Positions 8,168 through 16,938 are shown, counted from the stretch's first letter. The stretch is DNA of 64,000 nt from JALORV01 sp963712485 (GCA_963712485.1 CAVQID010000066.1:62001-126000), one strand, 5' to 3'. Program-made: numbers and translations. The notes: generated by a model from the letters alone, not told the origin.

Positions 8168-8194
8168 AAAAGCGCACTGGGAGTGCGCTTTTTT
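8168..8194. terminator. Terminator-like hairpin between divergent M23 and tyrS
   Basis: AAAAGCGCACT (8168-8178) pairs perfectly with AGTGCGCTTTT (8182-8192) around GGG, with A- and T-runs on both sides. The two neighbouring genes diverge, so it cannot end either one. It lies in the leader of one or both, or stops stray transcription coming through the promoter region. Confidence 0.7.
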
Positions 8195-8255
8195 GCGAAG
8201 GGCGAAGTATAGCCCGGTCGGACCGTTTGACCGGGACAAAAGCAGCCCTAAAAGC

Positions 8256-9500
8256 ATGGACCCAGGCGCGACAAAAACCTACCCAATCACTCGGGAAATC
8301 GAGCAGGCGCTCGCGCTGGTCACGCGTGGCTGCGACGAACTGCTGGTTGAGGCCGAATTTGGGCAGAAACTCGCGCGCTCGCACGCCACCGGGCAGGCTC
8401 TGCGCTGCAAACTGGGGCTGGACCCGACCGCTCCGGACATCCACCTCGGACATACCGTGGTGCTGAACAAGCTGCGTCAACTGCAGGACCTCGGGCACAC
8501 GGTCATATTCCTGATCGGTGACTTCACCGCCCTGATCGGCGATCCCTCGGGCCGCAATACGATGCGGCCGCCACTGTCGCACGAGGAAATCGAGGCGAAT
8601 GCCAGGACCTACTTCGAACAGGCGGCGCTGGTTCTCGATCGTGAGCGCACCGAGATCCGCTACAACTCGGAATGGTCGGAACCCCTCGGTGCTGCCGGCA
8701 TGATCAGGCTGGCCGCTAAGTACACGCTCGCGCGTCTGCTCGAGCGCGATGACTTTTCCAAGCGGTTCCGCGACAGCACGCCGATCGCGATGCACGAACT
8801 CTTGTACCCGCTGATGCAGGGTTATGACTCGGTCGCGCTGCGAGCGGACATCGAGCTCGGCGGCACCGACCAGAAGTTCAACCTGCTCGTTGGCCGTGAG
8901 TTGCAGCGGCACTACGGCCAGGAGCCGCAGTGCGTGCTGACGATGCCGCTGCTCGAGGGGCTCGACGGCAGTGAAAAGATGTCGAAGAGCAAGAACAACT
9001 ACATCGGCATCACCGAGCCGCCGTTCGAGATGTTCGGTAAGGTCATGTCGATTTCCGACGAGCTGATGTGGCGCTGGTACGACCTGGTATCGATGCGCTC
9101 CAACGACGAGATCGCGACGCTGAAGCGCGAGGCCGCGGACGGCCGCAATCCGCGCGACATCAAAGTGCTGCTGGCGCGCGAAATCGTCGGCCGCTTTCAC
9201 TCGACGCGTGCGGCCGACGCGGCGGAACAGGAATTCACCGCGCGCTTCAGTGCCGGCGCGGTGCCTGACGAGATGCCCGAGTTCACCATCACAGCCGACA
9301 GCGCCGCCGGTCTTGGGATCGCGTCACTGCTCAAGCAGGCCGGGCTCGTGCCTTCGACAAGCGAGGCCGTGCGCAACATCGAACAGGGCGGAGTGAGGGT
9401 CGACGGTGCGCGCGTCGCCGATCGGGCGCAGCGGCTGGGATCCGGCACTTATGTGATCCAGGTCGGCAAGCGCAAGTGGGCTCGGGTGACGGTTGTCTGA
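8256..9500 (+). CDS. tyrS: Tyrosine--tRNA ligase
   Basis: Class I aminoacyl-tRNA synthetase that charges tRNA-Tyr. The 414-residue protein has the HIGH-type motif DIHLGHTVVL, the KMSKSKNN loop, the GGTDQKFN tyrosine-pocket region, and a C-terminal S4 RNA-binding domain ending in GSGTYVIQVGKRKWARV. It belongs to the TyrRS branch common in proteobacteria with long HLGH motifs (TyrZ-like). The ATG at 8256 begins MDPGATKTYPITREIEQAL; the open frame upstream lies antisense to the M23 gene. Confidence 0.95.
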   Translation: MDPGATKTYPITREIEQALALVTRGCDELLVEAEFGQKLARSHATGQALRCKLGLDPTAPDIHLGHTVVLNKLRQLQDLGHTVIFLIGDFTALIGDPSGRNTMRPPLSHEEIEANARTYFEQAALVLDRERTEIRYNSEWSEPLGAAGMIRLAAKYTLARLLERDDFSKRFRDSTPIAMHELLYPLMQGYDSVALRADIELGGTDQKFNLLVGRELQRHYGQEPQCVLTMPLLEGLDGSEKMSKSKNNYIGITEPPFEMFGKVMSISDELMWRWYDLVSMRSNDEIATLKREAADGRNPRDIKVLLAREIVGRFHSTRAADAAEQEFTARFSAGAVPDEMPEFTITADSAAGLGIASLLKQAGLVPSTSEAVRNIEQGGVRVDGARVADRAQRLGSGTYVIQVGKRKWARVTVV

Positions 9501-9544
9501 CCCAACGGCAGCGGCCCCCTTTGACGCAGGCCTGGCGCGGTGAA

Positions 9545-11218
9545 TCAGTACCCCGGCCAGGCGCGCTCGAGCAGCGCGTCCAGATCGAGCCCCCCCGCTA
9601 GCGTGCCGTAGGCTCCGCGACGGTCCTCCAGTCGCGACGCACAGAAGGCTTCGGCGACTGAGGCGGGCGCATCGCGGGCGAGCAGCGCAGCCTGCAACAG
9701 CAGCACCAGCCGCTCGACGAAGCGTCGCGCGTCACGCTCGCTGAATTCGTCCGCCGCCACCTCGCGCATCAATTCGGCGCAGACGCGTGCGATACGCGCG
9801 TCCCCGCCGCCGAGTCGCTCGAACTCGGCGGCCAGTGCGTTGGCGGTGCCCGGCTCGCGTTTCAGCGCACGCAACACGTCGAGGCACATGATGTTGCCGG
9901 ACCCTTCCCAGATCGAATTCACCGGCGCCTCACGGTACAGCCTCGGCAGGATCGAATCCTCGACATAGCCGTTGCCACCCAGCACCTCCATTGCCTCCTG
10001 GCAGAAGCCTGCGGCGCGCTTGCACAGCCAGTACTTCGCTGCCGGAGTGACCACACGCCGCAGCGCGGCCGCGTGCGGATCGTTGCCGGCATCGAACAGG
10101 TGTGCCAGCCAGAGCGCGAGCGCGGTGGCGGCCTCGGACTCCAGCGCCAGATCGGCGAGCACGTTTTTCATCAGTGCGTGCTCGGCGAGCCGCCGGCCGA
10201 ACGTTGCGGCGATGCTGCGCGTGATGCGACTGCCTGCGCTAGCGCCTGGCGCAGCATCCCGGTCGTGCCGAGCGAGCAGTCGAGCCGTAGTCAGGTTCAC
10301 CATCTCGAGGATCGTCGGAACGCCACGGCCCTCGTCACCCAGCAGCCACGCGACGGCGTCGTCGAACTCGACCTCGGAGCTCGCGTTGGCGCGGTTGCCC
10401 AGCTTGTCCTTCAGTCGCAGGAAGCGCAGCGCGTTGACCCGGCCGTCGACGAAGCGCGGCAGGAAGAAGCACGACAGACCGCCTTCGGCCTGAGCGAGCA
10501 CGAGGAAAGCGTCGCACATCGGCGCCGACATGAACCACTTGTGGCCTCTGAGGCGATAGCGCTGCCCGGGGCCGCGGCCTTCGACCGGCGTCGCGCGCGT
10601 GAGATTGCTGCGCACGTCGGAGCCGCCTTGCTTCTCGGTCATGCCCATGCCGATCGTCGCGCCAAGCTTGTCCTCGATCGGCGCGAACCGCGCGTCATAG
10701 CGGCGCGCGTAGAGGCGCGGCAACCAGATGGCCTCCAGTTCCGGCAGGCTGGGCGCGTGATGTGCGAGCAGCGGGGTTGCCGCAAACGTCATCGTCACGG
10801 GGCACTGAGTGCCATTTTCAATCTGCCCATAGAGCAGGTAACCGGCAGCGCGCGCCACCTGGGCGCCCGCGCGCGGCTCGGCCCAGGGGCTGGTGTGCAG
10901 ACCCGCGGTGCAGGCCAGTGTCATCAGCTCGTGGTAGGCGGGATGGAACTCGACCGTGTCGCGGCGATTGCCGTAACGATCGTGCGTGTGCAACACCGGT
11001 GCGTGGCGATTGGCGAGCTGGCCCAGTTCGATGATCCGCGATGTGCAGGCGTCCGCTCCGAGCTGCGTCAATTCCGGCTGCGCCCAGGCCGCGCCGTAGC
11101 GCGCCACGCTGTCCTGCAGAGCCTGGTCGGCGGTATAGAGATTGACGTCCTGCAGCGGCGGCGACTGGTTCGGTGCAAGATCGGCGGCCAAAAGCACGGG
11201 CGCGGGGTCGGCGTTCAC
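9545..11218 (-). CDS. AidB-like acyl-CoA dehydrogenase family flavoprotein
   Basis: FAD protein of the acyl-CoA dehydrogenase fold, in the AidB branch linked with the response to alkylating agents in E. coli. The signature QEAMEVLGGNGYVEDS followed by LPRLYREAPVNSIWEGSGN is the characteristic AidB-type segment. MGMTEKQGGSDVRSN is the flavin-binding stretch, and the C-terminal ~100-residue helical extension matches AidB length (about 540-560 residues). The GTG at 11218 is preceded by GGAGAG and gives MNADPAPVLLAADLAPNQ; an in-frame extension upstream is antisense to dtd. No ada-type regulator is nearby, so a role in alkylation response is inference. Confidence 0.85.
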   Translation of the reverse strand: MNADPAPVLLAADLAPNQSPPLQDVNLYTADQALQDSVARYGAAWAQPELTQLGADACTSRIIELGQLANRHAPVLHTHDRYGNRRDTVEFHPAYHELMTLACTAGLHTSPWAEPRAGAQVARAAGYLLYGQIENGTQCPVTMTFAATPLLAHHAPSLPELEAIWLPRLYARRYDARFAPIEDKLGATIGMGMTEKQGGSDVRSNLTRATPVEGRGPGQRYRLRGHKWFMSAPMCDAFLVLAQAEGGLSCFFLPRFVDGRVNALRFLRLKDKLGNRANASSEVEFDDAVAWLLGDEGRGVPTILEMVNLTTARLLARHDRDAAPGASAGSRITRSIAATFGRRLAEHALMKNVLADLALESEAATALALWLAHLFDAGNDPHAAALRRVVTPAAKYWLCKRAAGFCQEAMEVLGGNGYVEDSILPRLYREAPVNSIWEGSGNIMCLDVLRALKREPGTANALAAEFERLGGGDARIARVCAELMREVAADEFSERDARRFVERLVLLLQAALLARDAPASVAEAFCASRLEDRRGAYGTLAGGLDLDALLERAWPGY

Positions 11219-11243
11219 GGCGGCTCTCCGTAGAATGAGATCG

Positions 11244-11705
11244 ATGATTGCGCTGATCCAGCGGGTGACGCAAGGCCGGGTGACGATCGATGGCGCAACG
11301 GTGGGAGCCATCGGGCCGGGCCTGGTGGCGCTGGTTTGCGCCGAGCGCAACGACGGCGTCACCCAGGCTGACGCGCTGGTCCGCAAGGTGCTCGGGTATC
11401 GTGTGTTTGCGGATGCGCAGGGCAAGATGAACCTCAACGTTGCTGACATCGGCGGAGGGCTGCTGCTGGTGCCACAGTTCACGTTGGCAGCGGACACCAA
11501 CAGCGGTACGCGGCCGAGCTTTACGCCGGCGGCGCAGCCGGAACTCGGGCGGCGGCTCTTCGAGTGGTTCGTCGAGCAGGCGCGGGAACTGCACGCGACG
11601 GTCGAGACCGGTCGCTTCGGCGCCTACATGCAGGTCGAATTGATCAACGACGGACCGGTGACGTTCTGGTTGCAGGTCCAGGCCAGGCAGGAGGAAACAC
11701 GATGA
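11244..11705 (+). CDS. dtd: D-aminoacyl-tRNA deacylase
   Basis: Homodimeric proofreading enzyme that removes D-amino acids (and glycine) wrongly attached to tRNA. The 153-residue protein begins MIALIQRVTQGRVTIDG and has both active-site signatures: LLLVPQFTLAADTNSGTRPSF (the SQFTL-type motif) and a C-terminal MQVELINDGPVTFWL (the NxGP motif). Its overlap with the next start (ATGA) shows translational coupling. A TAGAAT hexamer ends seven bases before the ATG. Confidence 0.95.
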   Translation: MIALIQRVTQGRVTIDGATVGAIGPGLVALVCAERNDGVTQADALVRKVLGYRVFADAQGKMNLNVADIGGGLLLVPQFTLAADTNSGTRPSFTPAAQPELGRRLFEWFVEQARELHATVETGRFGAYMQVELINDGPVTFWLQVQARQEETR

Positions 11706-12328
11706 AACTCTGGAGTGACTCTTTCGCGAACGGCAGTTCGATCCCGGGCGAATGCGCGTTCTGCGTGATCGATGCCGCGCATCACGTCAAGTTGTCGTCC
11801 AATCGCAATCCGCACCTGGCGTGGTCCGACGTGCCACCGGGCACGCGCTCGTTCGCATTGATCTGCCACGACCCCGACGTGCCGAGCAAGCCGGACGACC
11901 TGTTCAAGGAAGACCGCGAGGTCCCGGCGTCGCTGCCGCGAGTCGATTTTCATCACTGGGTGCTGGTCGACATTGCCGCCGCGACGCGCGCGATCGAGGC
12001 GGGCAGCTACTCGAAGGAAGTCACGCCGCGAGGCAAGAATGGGCCGGCGGCGATCAACGGATCGCGCCAGGGGCTGAATGACTACACCGGCTGGTTCGCC
12101 TCCGACCACGACATGAGCGGCGACTACTTCGGCTATGACGGTCCGTGCCCGCCGTGGAACGACTCGATCATTCACCATTACGTATTCACGCTCTACGCGC
12201 TGGATCTCGATCGCGTGCCGGTCGACGGGAAGTTTTCCGCTGCGGACGTGCGCAAGGCGATCGAGGGGCACGTGCTCGGCCAGGCAGCGATCCAGGGTAC
12301 CTACACGCTCAACCCGCGGCTCGCGTGA
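11702..12328 (+). CDS. YbhB/YbcL (PEBP) family protein
   Basis: Phosphatidylethanolamine-binding-protein fold, a small single-domain protein of about 208 residues whose bacterial members have no settled function. Ligand-site motifs are visible: SFALICHDPDVPSKPDD, FHHWVLVDI and GYDGPCPPWNDSIIHHYVF. The ATG overlaps the dtd stop and the TGA overlaps the GTG of the next gene, so dtd, this gene and the phosphatase form one translationally coupled operon. Confidence 0.9.
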   Translation: MKLWSDSFANGSSIPGECAFCVIDAAHHVKLSSNRNPHLAWSDVPPGTRSFALICHDPDVPSKPDDLFKEDREVPASLPRVDFHHWVLVDIAAATRAIEAGSYSKEVTPRGKNGPAAINGSRQGLNDYTGWFASDHDMSGDYFGYDGPCPPWNDSIIHHYVFTLYALDLDRVPVDGKFSAADVRKAIEGHVLGQAAIQGTYTLNPRLA

Positions 12329-12966
12329 CCACGACGACACTGCTGCTGATCCGCCACGGTGAAACGGCATGGAATGCCGAACACCGCATCCAGGGGCACC
12401 TCGACATTCCGTTGTCGGCCGCAGGCATTCGACAGGCGGCGCGGCTGGCGGATCGCCTCGGCAGCGAAGTCGTCGACGCGGTGTATTCGAGCGAGCTGGT
12501 CCGCGCCTGGCTGACGGCCGAACCGCTGGCGGCGCGCTTCGGCCTCGAAATCCGTGCCGAGACACGAATGCGCGAGCGTTCGTTCGGACTTTTCGAAGGA
12601 CTGACGCTGGACGAGATCGCGGCGCGCCACCCCGCAGGTTTCCGGAGCTGGCGCGCGCGGGACCCGGCCTGGGTGATGGACGGCGGCGAAAGCGGCCAGC
12701 AACTGATGGACCGCGTGCTGGCGGGGTTGCAGGACATCGTCGCCCGACATCCTGGGGAAACCGTGGCGATCGTTACCCACGGAGGTGTGCTGGATGTCAT
12801 TTATCGCGCCGCGCGCGGCCTCGGATGGGATGCGCCGCGCGAGCACCAAATGCTCAACGCCAGCATTAACCGGCTGGCCGCCGAGGCGCCGCCGCTGGAA
12901 CTGAGCCTGTTGAGCTGGGGTGATGTGGCACATCTGGAACAGGCGCGCGACGAGTCGCTTACCTGA
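12325..12966 (+). CDS. Histidine phosphatase family protein (phosphoglycerate-mutase-like)
   Basis: Two-histidine-branch phosphatase. The LIRHGETAWN motif near the N-terminus carries the phosphorylated histidine; the second catalytic histidine is in AIVTHGGVLDVIYRA; and RERSFGLFEGL supplies the acid residue. The GTG at 12325 (GTGA overlap with the preceding stop) places the motif at the normal distance from the N-terminus; 213 residues is the usual length. Candidates in the family include GpmB-like and CobC-like enzymes; the substrate is not evident and no cobalamin genes are nearby. Confidence 0.9.
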   Translation: MTTTTLLLIRHGETAWNAEHRIQGHLDIPLSAAGIRQAARLADRLGSEVVDAVYSSELVRAWLTAEPLAARFGLEIRAETRMRERSFGLFEGLTLDEIAARHPAGFRSWRARDPAWVMDGGESGQQLMDRVLAGLQDIVARHPGETVAIVTHGGVLDVIYRAARGLGWDAPREHQMLNASINRLAAEAPPLELSLLSWGDVAHLEQARDESLT

Positions 12967-13025
12967 GCTGTACCGCGGTTGACCCCTGCCAACCCGGCGC
13001 GGGCCGGCGCTCGTACAGTCGAGCC

Positions 13026-14285
13026 ATGGACGCATCGCTCGCGCTGGTCATCACGTTTGCGGTCAGCGCCGGCATTGGCCTGCTCGTTGGGCTCGAGCGC
13101 GAGCGCAAGCCAAGCGCCAAGGCCGGCGTGCGGACGTTCACCCTGATCGCGGTGGCCGGATCGCTCGGTGGGCTGCTGACGGATGCGACCGGCTCGGCCT
13201 GGCCGCTGGGCGTCGGGGCTCTGAGCGTCACCGGAGCGTTGGTGGCGGCCTACCTGCAGGACCGCGAATCGATCCGCGACGACTCCGGGACCACCACGGT
13301 AATCGCCGCGGTTGCCGTCTTCTTCCTCGGAGCCGTCAACTACTACGGTTATCGCACGCCAGCGGTCGCGCTCGGCGTCGGCATCACCGTGCTGCTGTAC
13401 TTCAAGGCGGAGCTCGAAGGATTCAGTCAGAAGCTGACCGGGCAGGACATCCGGTCGATGTTGCAGTTCGCGGTGCTGACTGCGGTGATCCTGCCGCTGC
13501 TGCCCGATCGATCGTACGGGCCATACGGCGTGCTGAATCCGCACCAGGTCTGGCTGATGGTGGTGCTCGTGGCCGCCGTCAGCCTCGCCGGTTATGTGGC
13601 GTGGCGCCTTACCCTGGGACGTCACGGCCTGCTTCTGACCGGTGTGCTCGGCGGCGTCGTTTCGAGCACGGCGACCACGCTCGTCTACGCGCGCCACGTC
13701 GCTGCCGGCACACAGCCGATGCCGGCGGCACTGCTCGTGATCCTGCTCGCGAACGCGACGAAGCTGGTGCGCGTGCTGTTTCTGGTCGGCGTTGCGGCGC
13801 CGGCCTCGTTGCCGCTGGCGCTGCTCGTCATCGCTCCCTCACTGCTGGCATCGCTGGTCGGCGTCGCCCGGCGCTGGAGCGCGGCAGGTGCAGCGCCGCC
13901 GGCCGATGAAGCGGCCTTCAGAAATCCAACCCAGCTGACGACCGCGCTTGGCTTCGGCGCGATCTATGCGGTCATCCTGTTGCTCGCGGCCTGGGCCAAT
14001 AATCGGTTCGGCGAGAGCGGGTTCCTTGCGCTCGCCACGGTTTCCGGACTGACCGACGTCGACGCGATCACATTGTCCTCGTTGCGGCTGCTCGATCACG
14101 GAGCGCTGTCACAGACAACGGCGCTGGCTGCGGTCGGAGTCGCGGTCGGATCCAACCTCGTGTTCAAAACGGTCGTGGCGGCCAGCGCGGGAGGGGCACA
14201 ACTGCGCTGGCCGGTGGTTCGCGCGTTCATGGCTCCGCTGCTCGGTTTGGCGGCCGGCCTCTGGGCCCTGTACGCACTGGCATAA
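13026..14285 (+). CDS. MgtC/SapB-type DUF4010 membrane protein
   Basis: A 419-residue polytopic protein with about 11-12 membrane segments. The N-terminal domain is MgtC/SapB-like (GIGLLVGLERERKPSAKAGVRTFTLI, with the conserved LERE-R-K-R pattern) and the rest is DUF4010. MgtC homologues in pathogens affect growth at low magnesium and inhibit F1Fo ATPase, but the function of the long DUF4010 form is unknown. A TACAGT hexamer ends six bases before the ATG and no ribosome site is visible, so it may be a leaderless message. Confidence 0.85.
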   Translation: MDASLALVITFAVSAGIGLLVGLERERKPSAKAGVRTFTLIAVAGSLGGLLTDATGSAWPLGVGALSVTGALVAAYLQDRESIRDDSGTTTVIAAVAVFFLGAVNYYGYRTPAVALGVGITVLLYFKAELEGFSQKLTGQDIRSMLQFAVLTAVILPLLPDRSYGPYGVLNPHQVWLMVVLVAAVSLAGYVAWRLTLGRHGLLLTGVLGGVVSSTATTLVYARHVAAGTQPMPAALLVILLANATKLVRVLFLVGVAAPASLPLALLVIAPSLLASLVGVARRWSAAGAAPPADEAAFRNPTQLTTALGFGAIYAVILLLAAWANNRFGESGFLALATVSGLTDVDAITLSSLRLLDHGALSQTTALAAVGVAVGSNLVFKTVVAASAGGAQLRWPVVRAFMAPLLGLAAGLWALYALA

Positions 14286-14301
14286 TTTCCCCGCCATCCC
14301 G

Positions 14302-14386
14302 TTCCGCGTGACTGGCGAAAGGGTGAGTACACCCGGGGAGCGCGGACCAAACTGCTACCCGCGTAGCTGCCGTTCGCCTGGGCAGA
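14302..14386 (+). promoter_or_regulatory. ZTP (ZMP/ZTP, pfl-type) riboswitch in the glyA leader
   Basis: The region has the consensus of the pfl RNA: CCGCG (14304-14308) pairs with CGCGG (14341-14345), enclosing GTGACTGGCG, a GGGTG/CACCC hairpin and CCGGGGAGCG. After a linker comes CCGTTCGCCTGGGCA (14370-14384), whose CGCC can form the family pseudoknot with GGCG at 14314-14317. These RNAs sense AICAR phosphates (ZMP/ZTP), which build up when 10-formyl-tetrahydrofolate is short, and switch on one-carbon genes. A GCAAGTG/CACTTGC hairpin (14389-14408) between aptamer and the GAGGA ribosome site is the likely expression platform, suggesting control of translation. Confidence 0.9.
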
Positions 14387-14426
14387 TGGCAAGTGACGAA
14401 CCACTTGCAACCCGCCGCGAGGAACC

Positions 14427-15689
14427 ATGTTCAATCGAATCACGCATACGGTCGAGGCGATCGACCCTGAACTCTGGGTCGCCATCCGCAAGGAGAATGT
14501 CCGGCAGGAACAGCACATCGAGCTGATCGCCTCCGAGAACTACACCAGCCCCGCCGTCATGGCGGCGCAGGGCAGCCAACTCACCAACAAGTACGCCGAG
14601 GGCTATCCGGGCAAGCGCTACTACGGCGGCTGCGAGTTTGTCGACATCGCCGAAACGCTGGCGCTCGACCGGCTGAAGCAGTTGTTCGGCTACCCGACGA
14701 TCGAACTCGCGGCCAACGTGCAGCCGCACTCGGGCGCGCAGGCGAACACCGCCGTGTTTCTCGCACTGCTGAATCCAGGCGACACGATCATGGGCTTGTC
14801 GCTTGCCGAAGGCGGGCACCTGACGCACGGCATGGCGCTCAACATCTCCGGCAAGTGGTTCAAGGTGGTCAGCTACGGCTTGAACGACCGCGAGGAGGTC
14901 GATTACGACGCGATGGAGCAACTCGCGCATCGGCACAAGCCCAAGCTGATCATCGGCGGCGCCTCGGCGTACTCGCTGCGCTTCGACTGGGCGCGCTTCG
15001 CCCGGGTCGCCCGCGATGTCGGTGCCTACTTCATGGTCGACATGGCGCATTACGCGGGCCTGATCGCGGCAGGTGTCTACCCGAGCCCGATCCCGCACGC
15101 CGACGTGGTCACCAGCACGACCCACAAGACGCTGCGCGGGCCGCGCGGGGGTCTTATCCTGATGAAGCCGAGCCTGGAAAAGGCGATCAACAGCGCGGTG
15201 TTTCCGGGCATCCAGGGCGGCCCGCTGATGCACGTGATCGCCGCCAAGGCGGTCGCTTTCAAGGAAGCGCTGGCGCCCGAGTTCAAGGCCTACCAGCAGC
15301 AGGTGATCACCAACGCGCGCGTGCTGGCAGAGTCGCTGGTCAAGCGCGGCCTGCGTATCGTCAGCGGGCGCACCGAGAGCCACCTGATGCTGGTCGACCT
15401 GCGCGCCAAGCAGATCACCGGCAAGGATGCCGAGGCGGTCCTGGGCGAGGCGCACATCACGATCAACAAGAACGCGATCCCGAAGGACCCGGAAAAGCCG
15501 ATGGTGACCAGCGGCATCCGGCTCGGCAGCCCGGCCATGACGACGCGCGGCTTCAAGGAGGCCGAGGCCGAACAAACCGCAAACCTGATCGCCGACGTTC
15601 TCGACAACCCGCGCGACCCCGCCACCGTCAGCCGCGTGCGCAACGAAGTCGGCCAACTCACCGCCCGCTTCCCCGTCTACGGCGCGTGA
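14427..15689 (+). CDS. glyA: Serine hydroxymethyltransferase
   Basis: PLP enzyme that converts serine and tetrahydrofolate into glycine and methylene-tetrahydrofolate, the main one-carbon source. The 420-residue product contains the PLP lysine in VTSTTHKTLRGPRGG, SGAQANTAVFLALL and the folate-site segment YPGKRYYGGCEFVD. It begins MFNRITHTVEAIDPELW. The ZTP riboswitch in its leader ties expression to the folate one-carbon supply. nrdR follows 167 bases later, a common betaproteobacterial order. Confidence 0.98.
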   Translation: MFNRITHTVEAIDPELWVAIRKENVRQEQHIELIASENYTSPAVMAAQGSQLTNKYAEGYPGKRYYGGCEFVDIAETLALDRLKQLFGYPTIELAANVQPHSGAQANTAVFLALLNPGDTIMGLSLAEGGHLTHGMALNISGKWFKVVSYGLNDREEVDYDAMEQLAHRHKPKLIIGGASAYSLRFDWARFARVARDVGAYFMVDMAHYAGLIAAGVYPSPIPHADVVTSTTHKTLRGPRGGLILMKPSLEKAINSAVFPGIQGGPLMHVIAAKAVAFKEALAPEFKAYQQQVITNARVLAESLVKRGLRIVSGRTESHLMLVDLRAKQITGKDAEAVLGEAHITINKNAIPKDPEKPMVTSGIRLGSPAMTTRGFKEAEAEQTANLIADVLDNPRDPATVSRVRNEVGQLTARFPVYGA

Positions 15690-15760
15690 GAGAAAGCCGA
15701 AGGCGCTGACGCAGTGACGACAAACGCGGTGAGCCCACACGCCCCGTTGCCGTTGGAAAT

Positions 15761-15837
15761 GGGCCGGGCGCCCGGCCGCCCGAAGCCCGGCCCACTAATC
15801 AATCTCGAGCGAGTGCACGTGCGACCCGCAGGGTCGC
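15761..15837 (+). other. Two stem-loops between glyA and nrdR
   Basis: GGGCCGGGC (15761-15769) pairs with GCCCGGCCC (15785-15793); it has no U-run, so it would at most be a weak terminator for glyA. GCGACCC (15821-15827) pairs with GGGTCGC (15831-15837) and lies 20 bases before the nrdR start. I see no NrdR box in the gap. Confidence 0.45.
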
Positions 15838-15856
15838 GTACACGAGCGAGACTTCC

Positions 15857-16342
15857 ATGAAATGTCCCTTCTGCCAGAACGCCGACACGCAGGTCATCGA
15901 CTCGCGTGCGTCGGACGAAGGGGCGACGATCCGCCGGCGCCGCAAGTGTCTCGGCTGCGACAAGCGCTTCACGACCTACGAGCGCGTCGAGCTGGCGATG
16001 CCGACGATCATCAAACGCGGCGGCGGGCGCGCTGACTACGACCGCGACAAGCTGCGCGCGTCGATGCAGCTGTCGCTGCGCAAGCGGCCGGTGCCGCGCG
16101 AGGCGGTCGACGACGCCATCGCGCGCATCGAGGACAAGCTGCTGTCGGCGGCGCAGCGCGAAGTCAAAAGCGAGAAGCTCGGTGAACTGGTGATGCGCGA
16201 ACTGAAGCGGCTCGACAAGGTCGCCTACATCCGTTTTGCCTCGGTTTACCGCAGTTTCGAGGACGTCGACGAGTTTGCCGAAGTCGTCCGCGAAGTGCGG
16301 CCGGGCAAGCGCCCGCGTCGTCGACCTGCACGCGGCGGCTAG
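15857..16342 (+). CDS. nrdR: Transcriptional regulator NrdR
   Basis: Repressor of ribonucleotide reductase genes that senses ATP/dATP. The 161-residue protein has the N-terminal zinc ribbon (MKCPFCQNADTQVIDSR with a second pair in KCLGCDKRF) followed by TTYERVE and the ATP-cone domain (IIKRGGGRADYDRDKLRASM). Complete and of normal length. Confidence 0.96.
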   Translation: MKCPFCQNADTQVIDSRASDEGATIRRRRKCLGCDKRFTTYERVELAMPTIIKRGGGRADYDRDKLRASMQLSLRKRPVPREAVDDAIARIEDKLLSAAQREVKSEKLGELVMRELKRLDKVAYIRFASVYRSFEDVDEFAEVVREVRPGKRPRRRPARGG

Positions 16343-16366
16343 GGCCTTCCGGGGCGCCGCGGGGGT

Positions 16367-16393
16367 CTTGAAACCGCGGCGGCGGCCCCGAAT
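16367..16393 (+). promoter_or_regulatory. Predicted heat-shock (sigma-32) promoter of the first Hsp20 gene
   Basis: CTTGAAA (16367-16373), 12 bases, then CCCCGAAT (16386-16393) matches the RpoH consensus CTTGAAA-N13/14-CCCCATNT closely. It lies about 50 bases before the Hsp20 start at 16444. Confidence 0.7.
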
Positions 16394-16443
16394 TGGGAGG
16401 GACCGCAGGCTATGACCTGTCGACAGCCCAATCGGAGGTCCGT

Positions 16444-16887
16444 ATGAATCAACTTTCTGTGCGTCGCAGCGATCCGTTCGGCTCGCTGGTTGATGATGTG
16501 TTCAACGATTTCTTCCAGCGTGCCGGCCTGGTCCCGACGCGCGGTGCAGAAGCGCCGACCGTCGCCCGCGCCCGCATGGACGTCGTCGATGCGGGCGACA
16601 AGTTCGACATCAAGGTCGATCTTCCGGGCGTTGCCAAGGAAGACATCAATGTGTCGGTGGAAGGCGCCCGGGTCACGTTGCAGGCGGAAACCCGCAGGCA
16701 AAACGAGACCAAGGACGGCGAACGGGTGCTTCATACCGAACGCACCATCACCAGTTACGCGCGCAGCTTCGAACTGCCGACGGAGGTGAGCGAGGACGGG
16801 GCCGAAGCCACATTCGAGAACGGTGTGCTGACGCTGGCGCTGCCGAAGCGGGTGGCCGTCGCCAGCAAGCGACTCCAAGTCCGCTAA
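16444..16887 (+). CDS. Hsp20/alpha-crystallin family small heat-shock protein (first copy)
   Basis: ATP-independent holdase chaperone that forms oligomers and keeps unfolding proteins soluble. The 147-residue protein has the alpha-crystallin domain (DVVDAGDKFDIKVDLPGVAKEDINVSVEGARVTL through ATFENGVLTLALPKR) and a short C-terminal tail. The start at 16444 follows GGAGG with good spacing; an upstream ATG at 16393 is less likely. A sigma-32 promoter precedes it, and a second, diverged copy follows 165 bases downstream. Confidence 0.93.
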   Translation: MNQLSVRRSDPFGSLVDDVFNDFFQRAGLVPTRGAEAPTVARARMDVVDAGDKFDIKVDLPGVAKEDINVSVEGARVTLQAETRRQNETKDGERVLHTERTITSYARSFELPTEVSEDGAEATFENGVLTLALPKRVAVASKRLQVR

Positions 16888-16938
16888 CCGGGTTGGCCGA
16901 AGCACGGCGGCCGGTCCCGCGGGCCGCGGGCCGTCGCG

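Noticed and set aside
14355..15740. 461-residue minus-strand open frame
   Set aside because: Complementary to glyA; its arginine- and leucine-rich composition is that of a high-GC shadow frame.
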